NCBI GenBank assembly: GCA_002381765.1
Contig: DFXX01000111.1
Span: 14,919 to 32,895 of the forward strand
Direction of reading: 5' to 3'
Source of the DNA: Bacteriovoracaceae bacterium UBA4097
GTDB taxonomy: Bacteria > Bdellovibrionota > Bacteriovoracia > Bacteriovoracales > Bacteriovoracaceae
DNA length: 17,977 bases
Shown here: positions 1 through 7,885 of the stretch, one piece after another
Layout of the letters: each line of letters opens with the position of its first letter
Position numbering within the stretch: the stretch's first letter is position 1
Made by a program: the position numbers and the translations under genes
The notes under the pieces: model-generated
What the model saw: the letters and a program-made list of their open reading frames with translations, nothing else
Database searches by the model: none
Told to the model about the DNA's origin: nothing

Positions 1-1011
1 ATTACTCGCGATATTTCTTTCTGGTTTGTACTGGGACTTATCGGAAATATTACCCTGACTTTTATCCCACTTTCTTTACCCATAGCGGTATTTTTCTCGA
101 CGGTCTACTGTCTGAACCGCCTCTCAGCTGATTCTGAATATATTGCGATGCGCGCAGGTGGATTAACCAAGACCCGGATCATGCTCCCATTTCTCTTAGT
201 GGCGGGTCTACTTTCGGCCAGTGTTTACCAGTTAAACCAAACTTTGATTCCGGCTTCTAATAAGGAATTTAAAAGAAAGATTAACTTCTTAACTTCCAGT
301 GGTCTATTAGCGGGAATTAAGGAAGGCCAGTTCTTTACCCTGATTCCTAACGTTACCTTATTTGCTTCTCAGTCCACCAAGTATGGCCGGCACTTAAAAG
401 AAGTGTTTTTGCACCTGAGTGAAAAAGACAAGCAAGAGCGGGTGATCTTTGCTTCCCGTGGGGAGCTTATCTTTAAGCGCAGTGCCGAGGATTTGACGGA
501 GAAATTAACCCTTATTCTGTTTGATGGAAATATTGTGGGCCAATCGAAGACGATGGATACGGAAAAAATCAACTTCAGTAAATACACTTTTCCCATCTCT
601 CAAAACCAGTTTAGCGACCGCTTGGAAATCAAGGAGACCATGCTCTCCTCAGCTGAACTCGAAAAAGTAATCAAGATGACTCCCGAAGAAGCTCAGAAAG
701 TTTATGACTTCAATAAAAAGGAGTTTTTTAATGCTAAGTATGAGTTTTGGAACCGAAAGAATGGTGCCCTGATTTGTTTTATCTTCTGCTTTTTGGGCTT
801 TACCTTAGGTATAAGTGGAAATAGAGGGAAGTCCAGCAACTCAGGTCTTCGGGGGCTTATGTGCCTTATTGGCTATTATGGTGTTTTCTTCTCGTTGGTT
901 TCTTTTGCCAAGAAAGAGATTATACCAATTCCACTGGCAGTATTTCTGCCAAGTGGATTAATGGTAATAGTTGGGATTTGGTTTTACAGAAGACTGGACT
1001 GGCAGTCCTAG
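1..1011 (+). CDS. LptF/LptG family LPS-export permease, 5'-truncated by window edge
   Basis: The reading frame is open from base 1, so the N-terminus lies outside the window; about 336 residues are visible. LptF and LptG are the inner-membrane permease subunits of the Lpt machine that extracts LPS from the inner membrane and passes it through LptC and LptA to the outer membrane. The visible part starts in a transmembrane region rich in Pro and Leu, followed by the family-typical segment LSADSEYIAMRAGG, another membrane helix and TLIPASN. A long soluble stretch then fits the periplasmic jelly-roll domain, and three C-terminal helices (around GALICFIFCFLGF, GLMCLIGYYGVFF and PLAVFLPSGLMVIVG) complete the usual 3+3 architecture. 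The family is clear; whether this is LptF or LptG cannot be told from the fragment. Its stop codon shares the palindrome CTAG with the stop of the convergent RodZ-like gene. Confidence 0.88.
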   Translation: MTRDISFWFVLGLIGNITLTFIPLSLPIAVFFSTVYCLNRLSADSEYIAMRAGGLTKTRIMLPFLLVAGLLSASVYQLNQTLIPASNKEFKRKINFLTSSGLLAGIKEGQFFTLIPNVTLFASQSTKYGRHLKEVFLHLSEKDKQERVIFASRGELIFKRSAEDLTEKLTLILFDGNIVGQSKTMDTEKINFSKYTFPISQNQFSDRLEIKETMLSSAELEKVIKMTPEEAQKVYDFNKKEFFNAKYEFWNRKNGALICFIFCFLGFTLGISGNRGKSSNSGLRGLMCLIGYYGVFFSLVSFAKKEIIPIPLAVFLPSGLMVIVGIWFYRRLDWQS

Positions 1012-1025
1012 TTCTTTTTCTTTTC
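996..1025 (+). terminator. Possible terminator at the end of the LptF/G gene
   Basis: GGACT (996-1000), loop GGC and AGTCC (1004-1008) form a short hairpin over the last codons, followed by a T-rich tract through 1025. The stem is only 5 bp, and an alternative pairing GACTG/CAGTC (992-996 with 1003-1007) exists, so stability is modest. It is the only terminator-like structure at this junction and would act on the plus-strand transcript. Confidence 0.35.
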
Positions 1026-2177
1026 TAATTCATCTTCTTCTAGCTTCATGCGCTTCATGTATTCTTCAGAAGTGTACAAGATATCGTCTTTAGCTTTTGG
1101 AAAAAGCGGTAGATGGAAATCAGCATTTCTCTCTTCTGGGAATACCAGGGATTTAACACCTGATTTAGAAGGCGTATCAACTAAGTAGTTGTTATAGAAA
1201 ATCTTAGTCACATTAACATTTCCCAGGAAAATACGGATGACTTCTCCTTGTAGAAAGAGGCTTCCACCCTGACTGATGATGTGACTCTCGATGGGCTTGT
1301 TATCGATCTTATAGCTTAACCAGGTATTCCCTTCAATCGCCGCTACATAAATATTCTGCAGCTCAGGATTCATCTGCTTTCTAATATTGTCTGGCAAAAG
1401 ATAAGGGTCAGTGTTTTCAGGAGCCGAAGTATTTACAGTATAAAGTTTACTTCTGATCTTTTTGAAACTGACCGTTGGGAAGTTTCTTCTGATTTCTGGT
1501 TTTGGTTGCTCCACTTTTGGCTCTTCTGCAGGAGTCGCTTCTTTCTTAAGTACTTCGGAAGGATTGACCACTTTTTCTTCAACGGCTACAGCTTCCTTTT
1601 TATCTTCCTGAGGCTCATTTAACTTACCAAGGGCAGAACTCGACTCAATTTTAGGTCCTAGATCCTTGGCCTTTTTATTGGATACTTCGCTTTCAACAAC
1701 TGAAGAAATGAGCTTGTAGCCACCAACAAAAACCAAGACCACTGCTACAAAGATCGCAACCGGTAGCATTGATTTTGTGCTATCAAAGAAAGAATTGCTG
1801 TTCTCAATCACTTCGTGAGGAGTCGATGTTTCGACTTCTTTCTTCTCGGCTTCTTTCATCTGTTTAGTATGATTGAGGGCCGGGAATGGTTTTCCTACCA
1901 CTTGTTGATAGGTATGCTCCATTTTACCGAAAGCTTCTTCTTTAGGAATGGCGAGAATTTTTATGTAATTCGCGACAAATCCTTTTATGTAAGCAGCACT
2001 TGGAAGATGAGCATAATCATTCGCCTCTAAGCTCTTTAAGACATTGATACTAATCTTTGTTTTTTGAGAAAGCTTTTCCAGGCTATAGTTTTTCTCCAAA
2101 CGTTTTTGTTTTAGGAAATCTCCTAAATACTCACCGCTTGAACCATTGCCACTTTCATTCGTCTCTTGATTAACCAT
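1008..2177 (-). CDS. rodZ: RodZ-like protein: HTH domain, one membrane helix, DUF4115-like C-terminus
   Basis: In known RodZ the cytoplasmic HTH binds MreB, linking the actin-like cytoskeleton to the cell-wall elongation machine. Here an Xre-type HTH of the RodZ kind occupies about residues 17-85 (LGDFLKQKRLEKNYSLEKLS, then LPSAAYIKGFVANYIK). A membrane helix lies at about 136-157, a Lys/Glu/Pro-rich linker follows, and a C-terminal beta-rich region (roughly 270-350, with NTWLSYKIDN and GVIRIFLGN-like spacing) matches DUF4115. At 389 aa it is a little longer than E. coli RodZ. ATG at 2177 is preferred over the adjacent GTG at 2180 because AAGGA lies 8 nt upstream of it. The gene sits 14-17 bp after a TPR lipoprotein gene; pilF/pilW next to rodZ is also seen in gamma-proteobacteria. 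The function is inferred from architecture and synteny. Confidence 0.75.
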   Translation of the reverse strand: MVNQETNESGNGSSGEYLGDFLKQKRLEKNYSLEKLSQKTKISINVLKSLEANDYAHLPSAAYIKGFVANYIKILAIPKEEAFGKMEHTYQQVVGKPFPALNHTKQMKEAEKKEVETSTPHEVIENSNSFFDSTKSMLPVAIFVAVVLVFVGGYKLISSVVESEVSNKKAKDLGPKIESSSALGKLNEPQEDKKEAVAVEEKVVNPSEVLKKEATPAEEPKVEQPKPEIRRNFPTVSFKKIRSKLYTVNTSAPENTDPYLLPDNIRKQMNPELQNIYVAAIEGNTWLSYKIDNKPIESHIISQGGSLFLQGEVIRIFLGNVNVTKIFYNNYLVDTPSKSGVKSLVFPEERNADFHLPLFPKAKDDILYTSEEYMKRMKLEEDELEKKKN

Positions 2178-2194
2178 CACTCCATTCCTTGGTG

Positions 2195-3034
2195 TTAGAA
2201 GTCTGGACTCTCTAGCGATGTTCTAGTCGCGTGAGTTGTCTCTGACTTATTTCTGGTTTCAATATCATTGATTTCTGTCATTAATGATTTCGCCTTCACT
2301 GCGAAGACGGATTTCTTGAATTTTGTACTTATATCATTGAGCTTTAATCTTGCTTCGGTATATTTCCCAAGTTTCATCATAGATAAAGCTTGGTAATAGT
2401 GTGGCTCAGGCGAGTCATAGCAAGTGCCGAGGGAAGCTTCTTTGAAGACTCTTAAGGCTTTATTGTATTGCTTGTGATTGTAATGAATAAGTCCCAGTTG
2501 CAGCGACGAAGGACAGAAATTCTCATCTTCCTTCATGGATTTTTGAAAGTAGTTTATGGCCGCAGCAGTATTCTTTTTATTTTCCAGCTCTATTAATCCC
2601 AAATTATAAAAAGTTCGAGCTTGCTTATCATATGTAAGATCTCTTAACACTTCCTTATATAGGGACTCGGCAAGAGTAATTTTACCATTTCTATAATGGA
2701 TAGAAGCCAGATTGATTTTTGCATCTGAGTTATTTTTGTTAATCTCGAGAGCTTTATGCAGATGCTTGATAGCTAGATCTTCTTCGCCTTTGAAATAATA
2801 GGCCATTCCAAGATTGTTCAAGATTTCAGCATTATCAGGGTCGAGCTCATTGGCCTTAAGTAATGACGTAAGTGCTGCTGTATAATTTTTGCTCATTAAA
2901 CTTTGAGTTCCCGCCCCAAAATAAAGACCGGCCTGCTTAGCTTTTAAGTCATTCTTGCTGGCACATGAACTGATTAGGATCAAGCTGAAGACCAGCGTGG
3001 CTGATGAAATATATCTCAATGTATCACTGAGCAT
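2195..3034 (-). CDS. TPR lipoprotein, PilF/PilW-like
   Basis: The N-terminus is a lipoprotein signal: a hydrophobic stretch ending in the lipobox LISSC, with Cys24 as the predicted lipidated residue. The rest is a chain of about six tetratricopeptide repeats; the clearest is AEILNNLGMAYYFKGEEDLA, followed by DAKINLASIHYRNGKITLAE. TPRs bind proteins. The best-known lipoprotein of this design next to rodZ is PilF/PilW, the pilotin that helps the type IV pilus secretin PilQ assemble in the outer membrane, so that role is plausible. No pilus gene is in the window to confirm it, and a general TPR lipoprotein is the alternative. The ATG has AGGAG 5 nt upstream. A good promoter precedes it, and it probably forms an operon with the RodZ-like gene. 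Confidence 0.75.
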   Translation of the reverse strand: MLSDTLRYISSATLVFSLILISSCASKNDLKAKQAGLYFGAGTQSLMSKNYTAALTSLLKANELDPDNAEILNNLGMAYYFKGEEDLAIKHLHKALEINKNNSDAKINLASIHYRNGKITLAESLYKEVLRDLTYDKQARTFYNLGLIELENKKNTAAAINYFQKSMKEDENFCPSSLQLGLIHYNHKQYNKALRVFKEASLGTCYDSPEPHYYQALSMMKLGKYTEARLKLNDISTKFKKSVFAVKAKSLMTEINDIETRNKSETTHATRTSLESPDF

Positions 3035-3070
3035 GGCTTCTCCTGATTTTATCTAAACTTATTATCTTTT

Positions 3071-3099
3071 ATCTTATGTAAGACCCGGGTTTTTGTAAA
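3071..3099 (-). promoter_or_regulatory. Sigma70-type promoter for the TPR lipoprotein-rodZ operon
   Basis: On the minus strand, TTTACA (3099-3094) and TAAGAT (3076-3071) are separated by exactly 17 bp. This predicts a transcript start near 3064 and a leader of about 30 nt carrying the AGGAG ribosome site. The spacer holds the 8-bp palindrome ACCCGGGT (3083-3090). The promoter lies in the 72-bp gap after the methyltransferase gene, so the two downstream genes can be expressed independently of it. Confidence 0.5.
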
Positions 3100-3106
3100 A
3101 AGAAAA

Positions 3107-4213
3107 TCAGCCCCTCCTCTCTAGAAAGACCATGGATTCAAAATGAAAGGTGGAAGGGAAGAAGTCGATCAAAAAAGATTTAACTAGCGAATAGTTCTCT
3201 AAGAGCGATAGATCACGGGCCAAAGTATGAGGATCGCAACTTACATAGACCAGGAAGTTGGGCCTTATTTCCTCTACCCAGGCAGAAAGGTCTTTAATGC
3301 CTGACCTCGGGGGATCCACCAATAAGACTTGAGGGGAGAAGTTCCTTTTTTTGAGCTCCTGAAAGATACGTTTTTTGGCCTTTTCATCATAAAGATTCTG
3401 AGAAATGAACTCAGCTCCCTTGGCTTCGGGATATATATCCACGCATAACCTCTGAGAATAGCTCAAACCTTGACTGAGATTTCCATTGCCTGCAAAGAGA
3501 TCGAGTAAATGAGTTGGTTTCTTACTGGCCACCCATTGGGCAAGAATTGCCTTAAGTCGCTCATTCATTTCAGCAAAAACCTGAGTAAAGCCCCCTTCAG
3601 CATAGGGTCTGTTCCAGGTGAGCTTTAACTCCTGCTGATTCCAGTAGATTTCAAGATGACCTGTCCAGGGCTGACCTTGGGCTTCATCTATCCAAGCATC
3701 ATCTGTATAGAGGCGCTTGATCTCTTGCTTAATAACTGGCAGCCCTATCAGGCACTCTGGAATGGGGATGATTTTATCTTGCTTAGCATCTAACATGCCG
3801 ATAATTTTTCTCTTTAGATCATAGTGAAGTTGGATGCGGTTGCGATAACTATCTCGCTGAGGGGCCTGTATGACTTCCAGTTGAGGCATCTCAAATTTTC
3901 TAAAAAGATGGTTAAAAGTATCAGTTTTGATACTAATTTCTTTTTGATAATCGATATGAAGAAAATGGCATGAAGGACAGTCATCGAAGTGAGGGCAGGA
4001 TGAGTTGATCCTCTCGGCAGATCTGTTATTGAATCTAATGGCCCGAGCGAAGACCACTCCTTTTCTTTCGGCCAGAACTTCGGCTTCTCCCGAATCTCCC
4101 ACCATGGTCTTGGGTATAAATGTAATTTTATCGGCCTCTTTACTTACTCCCTGTCCCAAGCTGTCCATTCGGATGATGGTAAAAGGAATAATTTGTCTGG
4201 GAGAAGAAGGCAT
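3107..4213 (-). CDS. TrmA/RlmD-family RNA uracil-C5 methyltransferase with Fe-S cluster site
   Basis: The enzyme transfers methyl from S-adenosylmethionine to C5 of a uracil in rRNA (RlmC/RlmD) or tRNA (TrmA). An N-terminal TRAM-like domain covers about residues 10-60. Cys73, Cys79, Cys82 and Cys154 match the four ligands of the [4Fe-4S] cluster in RlmD (RumA), with nearly the same spacing. The SAM site is seen in LLDLFAGNGNLSQG, the motif LLVDPPRSGI follows, and the catalytic nucleophile is Cys326 in YVSCDP. Glu359 in FHFESM is the expected base. At 368 aa it is shorter than E. coli RlmD (433). TRAM plus Fe-S favours an RlmD or RlmCD role on 23S rRNA, but the target base cannot be read from sequence. 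The ATG has AGGA 7 nt upstream. It starts head-to-head with ktrB. Confidence 0.85.
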   Translation of the reverse strand: MPSSPRQIIPFTIIRMDSLGQGVSKEADKITFIPKTMVGDSGEAEVLAERKGVVFARAIRFNNRSAERINSSCPHFDDCPSCHFLHIDYQKEISIKTDTFNHLFRKFEMPQLEVIQAPQRDSYRNRIQLHYDLKRKIIGMLDAKQDKIIPIPECLIGLPVIKQEIKRLYTDDAWIDEAQGQPWTGHLEIYWNQQELKLTWNRPYAEGGFTQVFAEMNERLKAILAQWVASKKPTHLLDLFAGNGNLSQGLSYSQRLCVDIYPEAKGAEFISQNLYDEKAKKRIFQELKKRNFSPQVLLVDPPRSGIKDLSAWVEEIRPNFLVYVSCDPHTLARDLSLLENYSLVKSFLIDFFPSTFHFESMVFLERRG

Positions 4214-4223
4214 AACAAATCCT

Positions 4224-5984
4224 ATGAGTTATTTCAAAAAAAGCGTAAAATTAAGCGATATGAACTATTTTATGGGAAGACTGCCGTTGTTGCTTGAACT
4301 TTTCGTCAACGGCTTTTTTGTCCTCATTTATACATTCCGAAAATCAAAGCAGGTTCCGACTTTCATCGGTCAGCTGCCTATGGAAGATATTCTTTCTCAC
4401 TCCCTTTGGGTAGTGCCCCTGGTGCTTTTCATTACCTTAGCTTCTAATTTTCTGAAAAGTGAAGGATTTGAAGACTTTATTAGGAAATACATATTCAGTC
4501 TGATTATCTTCGTTCCTATGCTCATTACCTGGGGAGATATCGAATTTCTTTATTGGCTTTCAGCTGTTCACCTCTTTTCCACGGTTATTTCCTTCTATGA
4601 GAAGAAGGAGAAGCCTAAAACAGTTCAATACGGTGCCAGTAGTTTCCTCTTTCGTTTAAGACTTCAACCAGCGCAAGTAGTCCTGCTTTCTTTTGGCGGC
4701 TGGATACTTGTCGGGACACTACTGCTGGTTTTGCCGGTAGCATCGGCTCCGGGAAAATCCATGGAGTTCATCGATGCTTTTTTTATGGCCACCTCTGCCA
4801 CCTGTGTAACCGGATTGGCAACGATCTCTATGGTGGAGGATCTAAGTGTTTTCGGTCAGATGGTTATTCTGATTCTTTTACAAGTGGGTGGTCTAGGAAT
4901 CATGACCCTCTCTAGTTCCATGGCGGTCATCATGGGAAAAAACTTGCAGATGAGAGAGCAGGTCATCATGCAGGATGTACTTGATACCTCTAATAGTGAA
5001 GAGTTATTAGTGCTTATTATCAACATCATTCGCTATACCTTTGCTGTCGAGTTTATCGGGGCCGTACTTCTGACCATTGGTTTTTACCAGGAGGGCTTTG
5101 AGATTGGCCAAAGTATGTATTTTGGTTTTTTCCATTCCATCTCCGCTTTCTGTAATGCAGGCTTTGCTCTCTTTAATAACAGTCTGGAAGACTTCAAGTT
5201 TAACCCGCTTATTCATGGCACCGTGGTATTACTCCTGATGGTGGGAGGAATCGGCTTTTCGGTAATCCGGGATATCACCGGAATTCTCAGGGCGCGTCGC
5301 TCACTGAGAGAGCTATCGGTTCATACTAAAATCGTATTATCTACTCATATGGGGCTTTTCTTTATTGGTGTCATCTACTTATTTTTTGGAGAGTTCTTGC
5401 ACGCTTTCCAGGATATGAGCATGTGGGAGAGGCTGCAGGTATCTATCTTTCAATCGGCAACGGCCAGAACGGCTGGTTACAATACGGTCAATCTAAATTC
5501 TCTTCATCCTCATAGTGTTTACATGATTGTGCTTCTGATGTTCATTGGAGCTTCTCCTGGATCTACCGGAGGGGGAGTTAAGACCACTACCTTTGCTGTT
5601 CTTTTGCAATCGGTAACGGCTACCCTGAGGGGTAAATTTACCGTGGAGTTCTTTGAAAGAAAGGTTCCTGCACAAACCGTTGTGAAGGCAATTGCCATCT
5701 TCATTATTTCTCTTATTGTTGTAAGTGGATCCATCCTGGTAATGGTTAGACTTGAGCCAGATAAAAATTTTCTAGCCGTCTTCTTTGAATGTGTTTCGGC
5801 TTTTTCCACGACTGGACTCAGTCTTGGAATCACGCCCTTTTTGAGTGGATTGGGTAAATTCTGTCTTATCGTTTTGATGTTTGTAGGAAGAGTCGGGGCC
5901 CTTACCTTGGTACTTGCCATAGGAAGTAGAGCCGTATTACCTAGTAGAGTTGAATACCCGGAAGGGAAAGTATTAATAGGATAG
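4224..5984 (+). CDS. ktrB: KtrB/TrkH-type potassium uptake channel subunit with extra N-terminal membrane domain
   Basis: This is the pore subunit of a Ktr/Trk potassium importer. All four pore loops with their filter glycines are visible: TCVTGLAT, AFCNAGFALF, ARTAGYNTV and AFSTTGLSL. The intramembrane gate segment GASPGSTGGGVKTTT sits in the third repeat. The core begins after about residue 135. Before it come about four extra hydrophobic helices (from LPLLLELFVNGFF to LYWLSAVHLFSTVISFY) and a Lys-rich linker, so the protein is about 586 aa against roughly 450 for typical KtrB. The start is uncertain: the ATG at 4224 is only 10 bp from the divergent methyltransferase start and has no well-spaced ribosome site. 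ATGs at 4260, 4272 and 4380, and TTG at 4287 after GGGAAGA, are alternatives. The frame is open further upstream, but there it runs antisense through the methyltransferase gene. ktrA follows after 3 bp. Confidence 0.85.
   Translation: MSYFKKSVKLSDMNYFMGRLPLLLELFVNGFFVLIYTFRKSKQVPTFIGQLPMEDILSHSLWVVPLVLFITLASNFLKSEGFEDFIRKYIFSLIIFVPMLITWGDIEFLYWLSAVHLFSTVISFYEKKEKPKTVQYGASSFLFRLRLQPAQVVLLSFGGWILVGTLLLVLPVASAPGKSMEFIDAFFMATSATCVTGLATISMVEDLSVFGQMVILILLQVGGLGIMTLSSSMAVIMGKNLQMREQVIMQDVLDTSNSEELLVLIINIIRYTFAVEFIGAVLLTIGFYQEGFEIGQSMYFGFFHSISAFCNAGFALFNNSLEDFKFNPLIHGTVVLLLMVGGIGFSVIRDITGILRARRSLRELSVHTKIVLSTHMGLFFIGVIYLFFGEFLHAFQDMSMWERLQVSIFQSATARTAGYNTVNLNSLHPHSVYMIVLLMFIGASPGSTGGGVKTTTFAVLLQSVTATLRGKFTVEFFERKVPAQTVVKAIAIFIISLIVVSGSILVMVRLEPDKNFLAVFFECVSAFSTTGLSLGITPFLSGLGKFCLIVLMFVGRVGALTLVLAIGSRAVLPSRVEYPEGKVLIG
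4283..4319 (+). promoter_or_regulatory. Terminator-like hairpin at the 5' end of ktrB
   Basis: GCCGTTG (4283-4289) and CAACGGC (4307-4313) form a perfect 7-bp stem with a 17-nt loop, followed directly by six T residues (4314-4319). The form is that of an intrinsic terminator, but it lies within the first codons of ktrB, or in its leader if translation starts later. It may be an attenuator or a coincidence of membrane-helix codons (GGC TTT TTT). Confidence 0.35.
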
Positions 5985-5987
5985 ATC

Positions 5988-6683
5988 ATGATTGTTGCAG
6001 TAATTGGTTTAGGAACATTTGGCGCTAAAACGGCGGTGAGACTCTTTGAAAAAGGAGCCGAGGTTCTGGCGATTGATTCAAATCCAGAGCTGGTTGATCG
6101 AATTAAAGATCGTGTGTCTCATGCGGTTTGCATCGATGTGACTCAAGAGAAATCTCTTCGCGCCATTAATATCTCCGATGTGGATACAGCGGTGGTGGCG
6201 ATTGGAGATAATATCGAAATGAGTATTTTGGCAGTTGCTATGCTCAGAAAACTTGGAGTGGGAAGGGTTGTCGCTCGGGCCACGGGCCAGCTTCACGAAC
6301 ATGTTTTAAGAGAGATTGGAGCTTCCGAAATCATCAAAGTAGAAGAAGAGATGGGTGAGATCGTGGCATCTAAGATTGCTGCTCCTCATGTCCTTCAGAG
6401 ATACAACTTTGCTGCTGGATACTCCATTGTGGAGCTAAAGCTCGGGAAATCTTTTGAAGGAAGAACCCTGGTGGAATCGCAAATTCGTCAGAACTACTCT
6501 CTTAATATTGTAGCTCTTCAGAAGCGAGTTCCTTATATTACAGAAGAAGGCAAGGCTTCCTATCGAGTAGTCATCAATGATTCTCCACTCCCGATGGATG
6601 TGATCGAAGCCGATGATGTGGTGGTGTTAGTGGGTAGTGAGAAGAATCTAGACAGGCTCTTCCAGGATCTAGAAGAAGCATAA
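5988..6683 (+). CDS. ktrA: KtrA-type RCK regulatory subunit of potassium channel
   Basis: This is the cytoplasmic subunit that gates KtrB in response to bound nucleotide. Residues 1-125 form an RCK_N Rossmann domain: the nucleotide loop is GLGTFG at residues 7-12, and Asp30 ends the second strand (VLAIDSN), as expected for an NAD(H)/ATP ribose contact. Residues from about 135 (YSIVELKLGKSFEGRTLVES) to the end form a TrkA_C (RCK_C) domain, whose family can bind c-di-AMP in Gram-positive bacteria. One RCK_N plus one RCK_C in 231 aa is the KtrA size; E. coli TrkA has two copies. The ATG has AGGA 6 nt upstream, embedded in the end of ktrB, from which it is separated by 3 bp, so translation is probably coupled. 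Confidence 0.92.
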   Translation: MIVAVIGLGTFGAKTAVRLFEKGAEVLAIDSNPELVDRIKDRVSHAVCIDVTQEKSLRAINISDVDTAVVAIGDNIEMSILAVAMLRKLGVGRVVARATGQLHEHVLREIGASEIIKVEEEMGEIVASKIAAPHVLQRYNFAAGYSIVELKLGKSFEGRTLVESQIRQNYSLNIVALQKRVPYITEEGKASYRVVINDSPLPMDVIEADDVVVLVGSEKNLDRLFQDLEEA

Positions 6684-6694
6684 ACGGAGTTAGT

Positions 6695-7864
6695 ATGTTT
6701 TTGTCCTTAAGAAGACGAGTTGGGGCGAGTTTTATCATTGCAACGGCAGTAGTAGTCGCGATGGGTTTTACGGTTTTTTTCTTTCTTGATTCACTAAATA
6801 ATCAAATATCGAATATCACCGTCAGTTCCAATAAGATTTCCCTTTTGACCGATGAAGTCCGAATTTCAGCTGTATCTATCTTGAAGATGCAGAAGAAAAT
6901 CTTAACCACTAGACCCACTCCAGAAGATCTTAAACGTCTGGAAAACCTGACGGAAGGATTCCAGTCGCAGCTGCAGAGACTTGATAGTTTCTATACTGAG
7001 ATTGAGGCCAAGAAGATCATCTCCAAGATGCAGGGTTATGTTGATTCTTTAAAGACCATAGTGGGGAAATCTTCTCTTTTTTATCGGGATGGGGAAGGTA
7101 TTTCTGCTATCAATGAACTTACCGATAAAATCCTGGAAGCCTTCTCGGAGTTTCAGGACATTCAGTACTTTCAAAATGAGCAGAGAGATAAGCAGGTGAA
7201 GAGTATCATCGGTGAAACCCGTCGTTATATGTTGATAACTCTGATTATTACTTTCCTGGGAACCATCCTGATTGCTCTTGTTATACCTGGAAAGATCGCT
7301 ATGCCCTTCCGTAAGATCAACGATGCCGTCAGAGAGCTGCAAGATTGTAACTTCGACGTCTCCATCTATTATGATCAAGAAGATGAAATTGGAGAACTTG
7401 CTAAAGAGCTCAATAAGATGATTACCAATATGAAAAAGTTTGAGCAACTAAGAACAGATAGAATCTCGGTGGAGCACCGTAAGTTTGATACCCTGGCCAA
7501 TATGGTGAAAAAGAACATCATGATTGCCAATGCAAAAGGGGAGCTGACTTATATGAATAATCCCATGTATGCTCTCCTGGAAATGCAGTCCGATGATGTT
7601 ATAAACAAAAACATCACAGATACGGTAATGCCAGATACCATTATCGAGACTTTTGAGATAGCGATTAAGCGGCGCTCTAAGATTGAAAATGCCGAAATTA
7701 CTATTCCTCGCAGAAGAAAGGTTATTGACCCGGTTACAGGGGAATATGTCTATGAGGATACGGAAGAAGCCTACCATGGCTATGCTAACGTTATTCCTAT
7801 CCGGGCCAAAGAGTCTAATCTGGACTACTATATGATGATCATTTCTACGGAAGTTTTTGTTTAA
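6695..7864 (+). CDS. Membrane HAMP-PAS sensor-like protein without output domain
   Basis: A membrane helix at about residues 11-31, a helical extracytoplasmic domain of about 145 aa (like four-helix-bundle sensors) and a second helix at about 178-199 give the layout of a transmembrane receptor. A HAMP linker follows (AMPFRKINDAVRELQDCNFD through EIGELAKELNKMI). The rest, from about 262, looks like one PAS domain (IMIANAKGELTYMNNPMYAL, ending in DYYMMIISTE). The protein stops there: there is no histidine kinase, GGDEF, EAL, phosphatase or methyl-accepting region. The ATG has GGAG 5 nt upstream, and the gene begins 11 bp after ktrA, so it is almost certainly in the potassium operon. A plausible but unproven idea is that it senses the envelope or osmotic state and acts on KtrAB directly or through a partner encoded elsewhere. 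Confidence 0.85.
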   Translation: MFLSLRRRVGASFIIATAVVVAMGFTVFFFLDSLNNQISNITVSSNKISLLTDEVRISAVSILKMQKKILTTRPTPEDLKRLENLTEGFQSQLQRLDSFYTEIEAKKIISKMQGYVDSLKTIVGKSSLFYRDGEGISAINELTDKILEAFSEFQDIQYFQNEQRDKQVKSIIGETRRYMLITLIITFLGTILIALVIPGKIAMPFRKINDAVRELQDCNFDVSIYYDQEDEIGELAKELNKMITNMKKFEQLRTDRISVEHRKFDTLANMVKKNIMIANAKGELTYMNNPMYALLEMQSDDVINKNITDTVMPDTIIETFEIAIKRRSKIENAEITIPRRRKVIDPVTGEYVYEDTEEAYHGYANVIPIRAKESNLDYYMMIISTEVFV

Positions 7865-7885
7865 TCATTTGATTTAGTGTATGCT
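7857..7885 (+). promoter_or_regulatory. Possible promoter for lepA
   Basis: TTGTTT (7857-7862) and TATGCT (7880-7885) are separated by 17 bp, matching the sigma70 consensus at 3 and 4 of 6 positions. The predicted start near 7892 would leave about 30 nt of leader. The -35 overlaps the stop of the HAMP-PAS gene and the -10 overlaps the left arm of the inverted repeat before lepA. The match is weak. Confidence 0.28.

Noticed and set aside
4005..4223. N-terminal extension of the ktrB frame starting at ATG 4005.
   Set aside because: It runs antisense through the 5' end of the methyltransferase gene, whose TRAM and Cys-cluster coding is clear, and the extra residues show no channel-family features.
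5519..5989. 156-codon open frame on the minus strand inside ktrB.
   Set aside because: It lies entirely opposite a well-supported pore-repeat coding sequence and has no ribosome site or recognisable motif.
7049..7777. Two antisense open frames opposite the HAMP-PAS gene.
   Set aside because: The plus strand gives a coherent receptor architecture with a good ribosome site; the minus frames give no domain.
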